DNA from: Symbiodinium microadriaticum
Lineage: Eukaryota; Sar; Dinophyceae; Suessiales; Symbiodiniaceae
Direction of reading: 5' to 3'
DNA: 64,000 bases
Assembly (NCBI GenBank): GCA_001939145.1
Contig: LSRX01000815.1
Location: 2,285-66,284 of the forward strand
Shown: piece by piece, positions 24,769 to 39,204 of the stretch
Position numbering within the stretch: position 1 is the first letter of the stretch
How the letters are laid out: each line of letters starts with the position of its first letter
Translations under genes and position numbers: made by a program
Notes under the pieces: generated by a model
What the model saw: the letters and a program-made list of their open reading frames with translations, nothing else
The model's database searches: none
Told to the model about the DNA's origin: nothing

Positions 24769-27700
24769 GACCACCGACGACGGCGGCGACGACTGCTACG
24801 GTTTACGACGACTTCGACATCGTCTCTGAGTTGTCGCTTCTCGCTAGCTTTCTGCCATGTTTGTTGCTTGGAGTCTCTCACTGTCTGTCTGGCTCTTGTT
24901 GATTGCAGCGTCGTTTTGGAATAGCTGCTATTTCACGAAAACATGAATGAAGACGATGCGTCGGTCCTTCCGCCCAAGGTGCTGGCAACATCTCCGTGTT
25001 CCTGGGGGCACATGTGCCTTGGAATTCTTGGACTTGCATGCCAGGGCAGCAAACAGGTGCTGTAATGTACCTTCACTTCATTTTAGTATTGCTGTTATTC
25101 TGATTAATATGATTTGTGCTACTACTATTACTATTGCTACAATTATTCGCATAACTACTATTCTTAGGACACTACTCTTGAACGTTTCGAGCTCGACGTC
25201 TTCGTTTCAAGTGTCTCAAAGTGACTTTGCCGGGTGCGCAGGCCTGCCCCCACAGCCTGGCCAGCAAAGACGGGTCCATCATTGTCGTGCCCTTCACAGC
25301 CTGGCCATGCTTTGAGCCGTCCATGGCCACAATAAGCAGTGTTAGAATATTGGATTATATATATATATATATAGTACAGAGTATATGATGTATAATATAT
25401 CTGTATAATACAGCAAAAAGGATATTCTATACATACTACACCAGCCATATCTTCGTCAGAGCTCTGGCACCTCGGAGTCCTGCCTTCCAGAAACTTCTCC
25501 ACTCTGCCAGGTACAGTGCGTCGTCCCCGAGTTCGAGGCCTCAACCGTGCCAATCAAGGCCAGGGCCCTGTGGTTTCTGCGTCGGACGGAGCCGAGTTCG
25601 CCCCCTACCCTCCTAAGAGCACCCAGAAGAGCCCCAAACCCTGAATCCAAAAAGACCCGGAGAATCCCTCTGCAGCATACCCCTCATGTCACTATACCGC
25701 ACGCCTGCGGACCATGAGCGCATACCTATTCAGGCCCCTACATGTAGACCCCTACAAACCCTAAGCTCTAAACCCTAAACCCTAATCCCTAAAACCCTAG
25801 ACTCTAATCCCTAAACCCTAAACTCTAATCCCTAAACCCTAAACTCCAATCCCGAAGCCCTACATCAGAGGCCCTCCTCTGCCGGCCCGGCCCCAGGTAA
25901 GGCTTCTCCCACTCGGCTACGCGCGCTTTCCGGACAGCCTCTCTGAGTTCACGCCCCTTGGGCCTGGCATCAGATGTTTTTGCTGGAAAACTTGGGGCAC
26001 GGGGGTTTAGGCTTAGGGATGGCAGTACTTCGGTCTGCAAAGAGCCCTCGTTCCAAGGGGCTTCTGACATTTACATGCTTTGTTGTGCAAGAGCGGACTT
26101 CCGCCGGACAGAACGCAGGTTTCCTGTGAACAGCTGTCAGCACCCCCTCCGGCCAGACCACATTTTGTGACTCATGAACCTGCGTGTGCCCATGCAGGGA
26201 GATCCAAAAAAGCCTGAAACCCCAAAAGATCCTGGTTTCAGCTTCAGCCCTGCGAAGACAAGGCAGCTGCTGACCATCGACTCGGTGTCGCCAGATTCCA
26301 TCTCCAAGGGTGGCGGAAAGGCCCGGCCAGCTGGATGCCACATGATATTATGATATATTATATTAACTTATAATATGTTATGTTCTGTTATGTCATGTCA
26401 TATTATGTTACGCTGAGTTGCTTCCATGCCTTGTTCTGTACCTTTATCGAGCTGAATTCGGTTTGACGTCAGAGACCTCTCAACGTCCTGGGATGAGCTG
26501 CCTGCCCTCCATGCAGAGTCGACTCCGGAGCTCCCCAGGTCACGATTTTTGGCAAGGGCTTCGCAGCAACTCCCTCCAGGCACTTCGTCCGCCGCGTCCT
26601 TATTTCGAGGCTGTTGATGAACCTTTTGAGCCCCAGGCTGCTCTACTGCCTGAAGCTAGAGGCACAACAACCCTAGCACAGCCTCCGACTTAGTCTTCTG
26701 AGGTTTTGGATCGAATCCTTGGAGCACCTGCGACCCAGTAGCCTCGGGCTACGCATCCTTGACATGCTGCTTGGCAGGAAGACGGAGTCCCCAAAAGCTT
26801 TTGGGTCTTGCCAGCTGTTCTTTCAGAAGTTTCGACCATGAGTGCATGCTCTGCGCACAGAGGCGACTTAAACTATGGTAAGCAAGGGTAGAAAACTTCG
26901 CAACGAAAGATGCACGAAAAGCACGACCACTTGTTCGGCCTTCCAGTTTCGAGGACGATGTGTTCAGGATGTAGACCTGGCCACATTCAACCTGTCTGAG
27001 GCAAGCTGAATCATCGAGCTTTCGATGAGGACTGGGAGTTGACGCGGTGTAGGGTTTCGGACAAGCCTAGCTGTACCACGCCATCCTTTCAATGCCTAAT
27101 GGCAACTCTTGATTAATAAACCCCCCCTCCCCCCCCCCGCAAGGTAGGTCAGCTGGTGGCCTAAAACGTCCCCCCCCCAAATATAATTTGAGGGTTTTAG
27201 TATTGCTGGAACGTCCCGTCTCCGGCGGCCTGCTGGATTTTCGCTCTCTGGTAGTACAGCTTTAGTACTGGAACCATGCTTGGGGCAGAAGGTTGCCATT
27301 AATCGGGGGGGGGGGGGATTTGGCAAGGTTTTTTTTTTTCAAGGGGGGGGGCTCTGCTGGAAGAGGCCAGCGCTTTTAAAAAATATTTTGAGCCAGGTCT
27401 GAGGCCCGCGCGGGTTGCCATTAATCAGAGGGGGTTTATTAATCAAGAGCTGACATTAGGCAGGTTGTGTTTTTTTCTGGTCGGGGCTCGGTTCTTTGTG
27501 CCAGGACTCTGCCAACTGGGGCACCATGGATTTGGAGGTCTCCCTCTGGGACACAGAGGCGCGGATGAACCCGACAAGTGTTGACTGGACCCCTAAGAGA
27601 GGCCAACAAGCTGCTAGCAATACACGAACGACCTTGAAGCCCATGTCCAAGCTCTCGTAGACCTAACCCTAAAGCCCTGAATCCCCTTACACCTTGCCCT

Positions 27701-29918
27701 GAGCCCTTAAAGCCCTGATTCCCAACACCCCAAAACAAGTGCGCCCGACGAAGGTGGCGAGGAGTCCCATTTCAGCCTTCGGCGAAGCGGCAGCAGGATG
27801 CCTCAGGCAGGGGAAGGGTAGGTGTCGGGCTTGGTCAAGATTGGGTTCAGGGTTTAGGGGGATAAAAAAAGGCTCTGTAAGTTTTCGGCGCAGGGCTCGG
27901 TAAGCAGGGTTAGGCATCTGTCAGAGTGCAGGACTGTTGCTGCGCAGAGCTTTAAGCCTGCTTGCATACTACTAAGGAGCTGTTGGCAGTATCCGTGTTG
28001 CCCACATGTAGCAATAGAAAGAGCGATAAGGATAGCAGCAAAAACCACAGCGATTGGAAAGCATACTAGCAATGACCACAGCAAGCACAACAGTGGAGCA
28101 ACCAAAACGTTAAGGCTAGTGATGACAGCAGCACGGGGGGAGTAAGTAGTAACAGTAGCAACACCTGAAGAGCACAATGGACCGCCTATCACAACAGCCG
28201 GATTCGTTTCAAAGGCCGGGTAGAAGTGATCGAACATAGTAGCACAGTACAAAAGTCGTGATAGTGATGCTGCTTACTTTCGGGAACTTAACATTTCTAT
28301 CTATTATTATCATTGTTGTTAGTATTATTGTTATTAATTTTCTTTCACCACTATTATCATTATCATGATTAACGTTGTTAACACGTCGAGACCCTGGGCA
28401 TGACTCCTTGGTCTTGGCCCAGGGAGCCAAATCGGACCCCCTGGGTTTTGGAAGGGCAGTTTGGCCTCCTTCACCTCAAGCCGTGGGTTTAGGGATTAGG
28501 GTTGGGAGTTTGGCTACTTCACCTTGAGCCGTCACTTCTGTAAGCCCTTACCAGCTTTTGCAGCAGTTCTGAAGTCGGAAGATTGTGGGAGGTTTGGGCT
28601 GCAGCCAAAGTCCTGCTTGTCCTACTGTACTATCACAGGGCCTGCTATATTGTCGTAACGATGGCTCTGTCGCATCAGTCTTCAAGTCGTTCTACTACTT
28701 GCAAATGGTGGTAGTGTCATATTGTAAGTGCCACTATTGTGTTTGTTTTCATGTTTAGTAGCATTTCCATGGTCTGCCTGTTCTCACCAGGAACAACGAC
28801 AACTACCGGACCTTCAATTGCATGAGCCAGGTGGGATAAGTAGCCAGCTGGTTCTTCCTGTTTGTGACGGGCGGGGTTTGCCAGCAATGCATGCTGATGT
28901 CCTCTGCCTTCTGAGCGACCTATCTTTCTTGGCGTGGGGCTATCGAGATGTGCCTCTGTCACTGACACCCACTCTTGATGAAGCAGTGCAAAGCTCACAC
29001 CATTACAGCATACGCAAGACTCTCCTGCCACTGCGAATCTCGACAGCACGGCAGCGCCTGCAGCTTGAGGGAAATCTTGGCAGGAAGAATGTGCGCTTCG
29101 ATGTCTCACGACACACGACTGCGCCTCCTTCGACTACCGTGCAAGGCCCGGATGCTGAGACGGAGCGGACCAAAACCCAGCCTTCAGCAGTTTCTGGCTT
29201 GTACAAGTAGGAGCTGCTTGGGCTTTGTGCCCCTCGCATGCACGTCAAGTCCAAGTGGCAAGCTTGGGGTTCAATGAAACCTGAAGCGTGGGAGCTCAAG
29301 CATCCTTGCCTCCATTCTGTGCTTAGGACATGCCTCAAAAATGCATCATTGCCAAAACGGCACTAAACCCACAGCAGATAGAGCCGGCCTGACTTGCCTA
29401 GAGAACTCACCTGCCCCTATGCGTTGTCCCCACTAATGCACACTTGTTGCAGCTTAGTTGATGCGACATCATGCAGGCATTTACTTTTCATGTATGCATA
29501 GGCATAGATGGACAGACAATCTTAAAGCAGCATTGCGCGTTTTTTCCTTGACTGCCTGTTTCTCCAACCAACGTTCGCTGGCAATGCTGGAAGTCCCAGC
29601 GGCCAAGTTACATCTACGGTGCCTGTTGTCCTTAGGTTGCCTCAGCCACGATCCTTTGCCGTCGTCTTCCCACGACTAGGAAACAAGCTGGCTGACCAAT
29701 TATGCTTTTCATGTATGTGCATCTGTATATTCATGGATCAAAGTACATGCACGAAAAAAGCTTCTGACTGCTGCAGTAACTTTACAACTCTTTAGATATG
29801 GCAGGCTTCAAAGGTGCTTCATGGCCCGCACATCCTTCTCGCGGTGCTCCGACTGCAAGGACCAAGGCGGGCGGCTACTTCACCTGTGACCCGTTCTTAT
29901 CTCCGATTCATGCTGTGT

Positions 29919-29962
<44 letters not shown>

Positions 29963-32900
29963 CCCCCGTCCCTGTCTCTCTCTCACTGTGCCGAACCGAC
30001 ACCCGGTGGACCCGTCATGCTGCTCTACTCGTGTTCGCCGCCTGGAGTGGAAGAAGCATCCAGGACCTCCGCTTTGCGCCGACCAACTCAGCTTTCAGCC
30101 ACCATCACGACCTCAATCCCACCATTAGCAGGCACTGTCACTTCTTCCGCTTCATTGTTACTCAGTGCTCAGTCTTGCTACTTCATCTTAGAATCTGAAC
30201 TTAAGCCTACATCTTCAGGGTCTCAGAACGACAGGCTTTCTCGACTGCCGTTACTTCGAGCGCCGCACCGAGAAGCTCCTCGGCGCCATTCACCTACGGT
30301 TATAGGGATAAGCGAGAATCGTGAGATGTCCTGATAGCATAGGGGTCGGAGTAAGAAGTAGTAGTATCACTGTATTTATGCATATTTACTGATTATAAAA
30401 CATTTGTAACATCCCCCCCGAACCTGTTGTGATTATCGAGGCCCGCACATTCTGCACACCGGAACCGATATAGGTCATCATGAGCTTAGCCCATGCTCCG
30501 CTTCCGCAGACGCAGAAACACCCTGTCCAACACCAAGCATTCAAGGAAGTCTCTCGAAGTCCACAGCTGAGGTTTGCTCGGGCGGCTGTGACGTCAACGC
30601 CGGGCAGCCAAGAGCTTCATATCTCTGTAGCCAGAGAGTGAGGTCTTACATGATGCCATCGTGTGAGGAAGGCCATATGAGGGTCGACGTGCGTGGCAGA
30701 AGACATCCCTTTAGAGCACTGTGAGGGACAGCAACGAATTCAGAGGTACCGTGAAGAATGCAATGCCTTTCGCGAAGCAGGAAGAGCGCCGCCTTCACCT
30801 TCCGAAACTCCCACACGCCGAACATCGAGCTGATGTACACTTTGCCCGAGCCCCGGACCCTGGGTCCAAAGGGCGAGGAGGATGGCCCTGGCGATGGTGG
30901 TGATGATGATGGTGACGACAGGCAGCCTTCCGGAGCATCGTGTGAACCTGGTCCTCCAAGTCCTTGGTCTCCAAGTGCCCATTGAACCGCGCCAGGCATG
31001 GATCCTGCTGCTCTCAGCAAAGACAAACTAAGTGCCCCAAATAGATTCTCATCAATAAGACCTACAAGCCAGGGGCCATAGTTCGAAGAAGCTCCCTTGG
31101 GGTTCTCCAGGCCTGCCACGTCCCGGGATGGTCTCCAGGCTCGCTCTCAACCAGATGTCTTCGGGAAGAATTCGCATACATGCATACATGTAGACAAAGA
31201 TATGTGTGCGTGTGTGTGTGTGTGCTGTGTATATGTCTATATATATATATACATAACATGCAGAACATACAGTACACATACACAACACGATGTTGGGGGC
31301 ACGTATACTCGTACTATGCACATCGAAAACAGATTACAAAGGACTTCGCGAGGGTGCGAGAGAGGTGAGCATGGGTCCTGCCTGCACCGCACCTGGATCT
31401 AGTCTGCTGGCGATTTTCTCATCGAAACGTACCGTGCGAGTGATCTGCACTCAGAAACGGCATTGCGACCTTTGCAGCCTTGCTGTCTAAGAGATGTGCA
31501 GGGTTGTTTTTTTCGAGAATTTCGGCAGACATCATGCTGGATCCCCATCGTTGTTATTCTTTCACAAACTTAGCGTCCTTCTGCAACTAGGATTATTTTG
31601 CCACGTCTACGTCCACTCACGATCGTCGTCGATATGCTCATGCCAGGGCACAGCGGTTGGCTGTGGCTCCGACGCCGCCGACCTAGAGAACGGCAACAGC
31701 GCGCCACCCAGAGTGCCATCGTGTTTAGCCCTAGTAACCAGTAAGGCAGAGATTGTGCGACTCGCAACCCTGAGCGCCACCAGCCTGAGACTCTAATGAA
31801 AGCGGGTTGATCTGGCCTTCTGTTAACATCGAAGGATCCGGGTGTAATAACAGGCTTCGGGTTCCAGGTGCTGGGGTGCCACCGAGGTGGCTGCTGCTCT
31901 GATGGCACCCCTTGCGGCGTCGACGAAGGCTTGCAGACGCCAGCAATCAGGATTTTGCATCGATGCCCGCCGCGCCTTAAAGCTGCACGCGACCATTCAT
32001 GAGTTGCCTGTGTTCGTGCAGGCACATGCAGCCGGGACAGCCACTGCGCGCAAGCCTCGGCGATTTGTTGGTGCTTGCTCCTCCAGGGTCGCGGAGCTTC
32101 GGGTGACAGCACTGCGAGTTGTTGGGCCGTCCTGCTTGGTCACATCATCCCAGAGAGTGTCCGAATACATAGATCGCAGAAAGCCCTCGATACCTCAGCC
32201 GCCTCAGCCTACTTCTTTCGACCTCTATAATAGTAATCCTGGAGCCTGGAGCGCAACCCTGCTTTCAAGACTCCTGAAGGCTGGATTCTTGAAGTGTGTC
32301 TCGAACAGCTGCAGCTGGGGCCTCGATCGCTGTCAAAAACACCGACTACCGTGGCTTCTAAACTCTCAACGTTGGGAGAATTGCCGGGTTTTCCGACCTC
32401 TGGGTGGAAGAGGGCTGACTTAGTCATGTGTCTTGTCCTGCGGCAAAAGGCCGAGTGCATCAACGATTTTGTGTTGGGATGATTGAGACCTTGCACCTGC
32501 ATGTGACTGCCTTCCGGCCCCACAGCAGGCACAGGTGTACATTGCTCCTGAAGGTCCGGGCTAGCAGCTAGCTTGCGTGGCAAGCTACAAAATAGCAGAA
32601 TATACAATTAGATTATGTATCTATGCTGCAACCTGAGTCCATCCGTCTGCCAGTGAAGGCTGGACCTCGTCGTCCACCGATGCGCTGCAGGCTAACAGGG
32701 GAGTTGGGCATCGATCCTCCGACAACCAAGAGCTGATAGGCTTCATGATTAGAAGAGGGCTTTGGCGTACGGTATACCGTATTTACAAATTTGTGTAGGA
32801 GGCTTCTTTTAGCCGTTCCAGCCGAAGCTGCAGAACCCGAAAGAGTCCTGTACAAACATTCCGGTCAGATCACTTTGCTGTTCAGCTTGTGGCACTGAGT

Positions 32901-35900
32901 CCACTACCAAAGTGATCTAGTCCTCGTTTCTGCGCACATACGAAGGCATATTCGACCTGAGTAATCCAGCAAAGACAGCAGTGTCGAAGATGAAACAGCC
33001 ACAGGGTCGATTTCAAGCCGCAAGCCTCGACCCATGTGCGAAGAGGACAGCTGCTGCGTTCTGCAGGGCAGCGACAAGGCATACTCTCAGCAGGCCCCCT
33101 CGGGGTATGCTCTTTTTGGGAGGTTACCCAAGCTTGTGCGGACCATTCAGCCGATTCAGAGTGGACCCAACTCACCCCTCTTAGTCTTAAACTCCGTCGA
33201 TCCAGGAGCTGACGGGCAAAGAAGTATAGCTCCGATGCAGGATGAGCTCTGGCTTCCCGGCGATCGCGTCTTCTTGCGCGTGTCTTCGCCCGGGCCTCTG
33301 ATGCTTTCAGAAGCCTCGGGAGCGGGGGGGGAATGGGGACCAGGATCCCACCCAAAATAGGAGACCGGAGGAAGTTCTTTCAGCTTCATCCCTCCGGCAC
33401 GTCGGATCGCATATGGCATATGGTGGGGTGTGGGGCTCCGATTGCTAGAGAAGCCTCCTGCGGATCAGGCTGGGGGAGTCTCTGACCATCGCAGCAGCGC
33501 GCTCAGATGGCAGACCGGTGCATCACGAAGAAGTGATATCCAAGACGAGGGTGCCTCTAGTATGCAGCCGGAATATGGTTGTGGTGATGCTGATTCTTGT
33601 CGTTCCGTGCGATGCTGTCGTGCCGATGCGTCTTGCAGTCCAGCGCTTCATTCTACTGCCCCAAAAAGCATCAGTTTCAAGCCTCAGCGGTCAACCCGAA
33701 CTCGTCAGAACACCATCCTGTCAAGCGCCCCTAGATCCTTAGCCCTGTCCTTAAAAGCCCATGCGCTCCCCCAGCCACTGAAACCCCAAACCCTAAGCCC
33801 CAAAGCCCCCTAAAAACGAACAGCCAAAGCCCTAAACCCTGAATCCTAAAGCCCCAAAGGCCCTAAGGCCTAAAGCCACGAAATCTGACCCCTTCTTTTT
33901 AACGAGGAGCTCATGGCGGACCCAGACTCGAGCTACCTGGTCAACATCACCTTCGAGGGAGTGTCTCTCCTACTTTGGGGGGCAGGGCTTTTATAGGGCC
34001 TATTATAGGGTTTAGGGTTTATAGGGTTTAGGGCTTATGGGGTTCACACTTACTGGGTTTAGGGTCTACGGTTTAGGGTCGAGGGACTTCGAGCTTTAAG
34101 CTGTTCTAGGCTTGGGAGGCTTTGGGAATGAGGCTTTGTGCTATTAGGTTGTTTTGTGGAGGGGCTGACGCTTCTGATTGTTTCTTGGAGGGCTTGCTAG
34201 TCCTGAAATCGTGAGGCTTCGAGAAGTAGGTTCAGAGCGAGGCAGAGTGCATGTGAGATGGCCGGAAAATACATGAACTCGCCTAGGCTCCGGTTCATGA
34301 GTATGAAGCCAAGACCAGCGCTAACGACTAAAGCCAAGCATTGCGGGCTTGGGAATTGGACTCTGGCGCATTGGAGGCTGAGGGGTTTAGTTGACACCCT
34401 GGTTCTGAGCGGCTTTGAGGCCGCAGGTTTCGGAGGCTTGGGAGTCAGCGTTGACAGTCAAGACCTTTTCACCCTGCACGTGGAAAGAAGAAGCTGCCGA
34501 GAGTTTCTGGAGGAATGTTTGGGCGACGGCACCCAGCTAGATAACAGGACAACAGGGTTTGCCCCTCACGGGCATCCTCCTTGCAGGTGCCATGCCCCAT
34601 TGAGGAGGTCCGACAGTTCAGTGGCATGGTCTGCTGCTTAGCCCTAGAGCTAGTTTGTGTGTGGATGGCCTAGTCTATTCCATGTGCACGGTCTCGGATG
34701 TGTGATGGTCGGTGCGGACGTTTATGTGAGCTTCCTGCGGGTGCGAATCCACACCCGGAGAGTCAAAGGAGTGATTGCCGTAGCGGGAACAGGTTGTCCG
34801 TAACGGGAACCCCTAACGGGAACAGGCAGGGACAGCAAGGCCGGGTTTCTGTAACGGCACCGGCCTGCCCCCTGTAACAGGAACCACAGAAAAGCTCTAT
34901 GGGGCGGGTTTAGGGTTAAGGTTGGGTGGCTTGGACCTCAATCCTGCAGTCCGAATGCGATGTCTTGGTCGAGCACCGTAGTGCTACTGCCACTGCTCGT
35001 GCAACTGGTAGTGCTGCTGCTACTGCTACTGCTACTGCTACTGCTGCTAGTGCTGCTGCTGCCGCTACCGCTACTGCTATTCCTAGTGCTGCTGAACGAA
35101 ACATAGCCGTCAGTATAAGGCTTTAATGGTGTCAAAGAAGGGGACGAAAACCGGTCCCCGTGACAAGACTTGCTCCAAGACTTCCAGCCTAGTTTCGGTT
35201 GCTGGGTTTCTCGGGATAGTTCCTGTTGCAGTGCCGGGGTGGTTCCTGTTTCTACTATGGCCGTTCCGGTTACGACCTTCCGAAATGGTTTCCGTTACTC
35301 CCAAGCCGGGTTCCTGTTACTCCCCGCACCCAGAGTCAAAGGCTACGGTGCACTCAATATGTCCAGTAGTGCCACGTGTCGAAGTGTTCTGAAGCCCGAG
35401 TTGTGTTTCCATTGTGCTGGCTACCTTTGAAGTGCCTAGGAGTGGGTGGACGTTGGATGCAGACTCGGAGAGATTCCTGGAGGCCGAATTCGTGCATCTC
35501 CCCGGTGGATAAGCAGCAACAGGTGCCAGTGCTTTTTCCACAGGCTAGCACTCCTCCTCAGTGCACCCTACCATGGGTCTGCAGTTTCGAAGTCTTGAAA
35601 ACGCGAAAGGCAGGGAAGTGGAGCCAATACGCAGGCCACTGTGGCATCGGGGCATCCGGATGGGCCGCCTGAACGTTGGCACTCGCAAGACGCTGCAGTC
35701 TATGCCCCTCAAAACCACACCCAGCACCACAAATGCCCAGCTTCCAACTGCAAACCTCCAATCCCCTAGCCATCCCATCCCCTATGGACACCCAAAAATT
35801 AAGAGTGCCCATACCCTGAGAGGCTTTGCCTCCCGGCCGCGCCTTGAGGCAATCGACCGAGGCACCTGGTTACCTTTCGCCCGTTCTGAGGTCGTCATGT

Positions 35901-38900
35901 GATGCCCACATGATTCTTGTCAAAAAACGTCGATGTCACTGCATCATCATTGTCACGATGTTCCGGTCATCTCTCCCGCCTGTTATGGTACCAATAGCCT
36001 ATTTAAGAACTACCCAGCGGGTGGCATAGCCCGGCCGCAAAGTCAAACCCGGCGTGACAGGTATCGCCACGGAGGAGTCAACATGGCTTCGAGCCCGCAT
36101 GTTGGTGGTTCTGAGTCCGGTGTCGGGTTCGTTGGGTTCCGGGATGTTTGGAGCACAGGCTTATGATTTACCTAGTAGTACTTGTATGGGCTTTTCGTGT
36201 TTTAGTGTGGGAAGATACTGGATGCAGAGCCTTCTATTTCGAACGCTGTACTGTTCTCCATGTTGTTCTGATTGCTGTCGCTCAAGTCTGCTTACAGGCA
36301 GGAGGTATCTGGAGTTGCTTTTGAATGTGGAAAGGGAAATCTGTCGGGCCATGCCGGTGGTCGGGGATGTTCGGAGATGTCTGTTTTTTTTTCACAGTGC
36401 TGCGACACAGCTCTTGGATATGTGATCAAAGTGCTACGGCCATTGGCTGTAAACTGATTAGAGGGAACTGGGGGAAAAGGGCCACATCTTCTGCGCGGCA
36501 AACCGATTCCAGCAATCGAAGCGCTGGATGGGCTGCTTTGTCGAATGTCCCTTTGCATTGTAATTCCATTCATGAACTGCATGCCTATGGCCCTGTGGCG
36601 GTACCGGAATTAGACCCCGAATCTGCGCCTGCCGCATGCAAACGTCTTGCAGCTTCACAGCCCATCATCCGTAATGCTGGGGGCACTGGCTACAAGGCAT
36701 TTCTACATGTTCTCTGCAGACAGAAGGCGGATTAGAAAACCCCGTCAACCGAGGCTGTTCTCGCCACTCACGCTGGAGAAAGCCGAGCCACGGGACGACC
36801 CAGAAACGGCTCCTTGCTTTCCAAAGGGCGCTTTGAGGGTTTGGATCACCACCAGCCGCTTACCCTTCTTACCACAGTTGCATTTTCGTCCCCCTATACT
36901 CATCATCATTTTGGCCATAGCCATAGCCACCAGCTCTGCAAATGCCGCCATCAAATTCTGCCATGATTCCATTCCAGTCACTACCTGTAGCACGACCGTC
37001 ACGACCATGGCCATCGACACGGCTTACCGTCACAAAACCGTCGGTGCTTGTTATTCGGTATGAGCAGTACTGAAGTAGCACATTCGAGCATGGAGGGTGG
37101 ATTCAGGCTGACTAGCTTCGTGGTACACACTCCAACTTGTCACAGGAAACGACGATGGGTAGGATGATGCTAGGTCCGGTACGCATTGGTCATCAAGACT
37201 ACTGCATTGAAAATGTCGTTTCGCCGCAAAGTTGAAATGCGTACACGACATATTTCTGGACTTGTCCAGCAGGCCACAAGCAGCTCTTTGGGTGGTGGCA
37301 GGGGCCTTGCAGCCTCTGTGCATGTTTGTGATGGGCGCCTGGAACTGATGTCTTATGGGTATAGGATTTGGACTTACGACGAAGGGGTGTCATGGGCATC
37401 GCGAGACACGGCGCTGGAGTCGGTGCCCTGATGCATTCCTAGCCCCATTCTGGGCATGATTTCTGCGGAGGTGCTGCTGCAAGTTGTCGTAGTCGTACTG
37501 CTGCAGTGGTTGTCGTCGTAAAGTAAAGGTGTCAGTCGTCGTTGAGTCGATAGATGTTTCGAGGTTGGACCCTCAGCTTGACCGGCAAGGGCTTCGCCCC
37601 GCCGCCTTCAGCAGGCACCCGCAATAATGATAACAATAATCATAATAATAGTAATAGTAATAATAATAATAGTAATAATAGTAAAATAATAAATAATAAG
37701 TAATAAGTATTAGGTAATAAGTAATAAGTAATAGATAATCATAATCATAATCATAATAGTAATCATAATTTTAATCTGTTGGGCCGACGGTTCGCTTTGC
37801 CTCCTGACCCTGGCCTTCCGGACTCATCAACTCCACGCAGGTGCCGATACCTACGTTGAAGTCACAGTCTGTGGCCGTCCTTGTGAAGTGGCCACGGGCC
37901 GAGATTGAATCTCCCAAGCCTGTAGGCATGCCTATTCAGCTTCGTGGTTAGTGGGTGTTTTTTTGGATCGAGGAGTGGGTGGTAATATGATGTAGTGTGA
38001 TGGCCGATTCCTCCCTACTTGCCCTTCCACGACTGTCAAGTCCTTTAATCTTTGCAGGTTTGGTTTCGGATGGGCTTGGGGTGTTTGCTGTCCTAGGTTG
38101 TGCGATCGGGGAGGCAACGGGCACATCAGGTTTGACAGCGATGAGTGTGACGACGAAGACAATGCCACGAATCTGCTCGACATGATCTTGCTTTGCAGTG
38201 AGCAGGCTTTGCTAAGCTCGTTCGATGTCCCGGCTGTTTGCAGTGTATACTGGCCCAGTGTATGTCCCAAGACCAAAACACACCAACACCATCGAGACGT
38301 CGCAAGTACTCCCCAAGAGCCCAAGGGGCAGTGGAGCTGTTCAGTCCAGGTCAGCGGCACCTACAGCTCGCTAGAGTGCATCGTGCCAAACGTGGCTGTC
38401 TCATCTTCACTTTGGGCTTCAATGCGAGCAGATGGGTCAAGAGTTCAGAGTGTAACAACGTTGATGTGGCTTTGCTCGTTGAACTACCGGCAGTGCAGTT
38501 TGAGTGTAACTCACGATTCAACTGCAAGCTGTCTGTTAGCGGTTGGAACAACGCAGCCACGTCTCGTGGGGTTCCTTCCGTGTCTTGCCCGATTGCGGCT
38601 GATCGTAAGAACTAGAGCTGTTCATGGATGGGAAGGGCACTCGTTACAAGAGTAGTGCTGGTAATTTCCGTCAAGTAGCGGTAGTATCAGGCAGCAGCAG
38701 CAGGAGCAGCAGCAGGAGCAGCAGCAACCGCAGCAGTAGCAGCAGAGGTAGCAGAAGCCGCAGCCGCAGGCGCAGCCGCAGCGGTCGCCGTAGGCGTAGC
38801 AGCAGCAGTCACAGTCGCTGCAGCGGGAAGCGTAGCAGCAGCAGTCACAGTTGCACTAGGTTCCATTATCCGTAGCAGTAGCAGCAGTTGCGGGAGTAGT

Positions 38901-39074
38901 AGTATCGTCGTCGTCGTCGTCGTCGTCGTAGTAGTAGTAGTAGTAGTAGTAGCAGTAGTAGTAGTAGTAGTAGTAGTCGTTGTTATAGTAGTCGTTGTTA
39001 TAGTAGTAGTAGTAGTAGTAGTCGTAGTAGTCGTAGTCGTAGTAGCAGTAGTCGTCGTCGTCGTCGTCGTCGTC

Positions 39075-39122
<48 letters not shown>

Positions 39123-39123
39123 A

Positions 39124-39164
<41 letters not shown>

Positions 39165-39165
39165 A

Positions 39166-39204
<39 letters not shown>

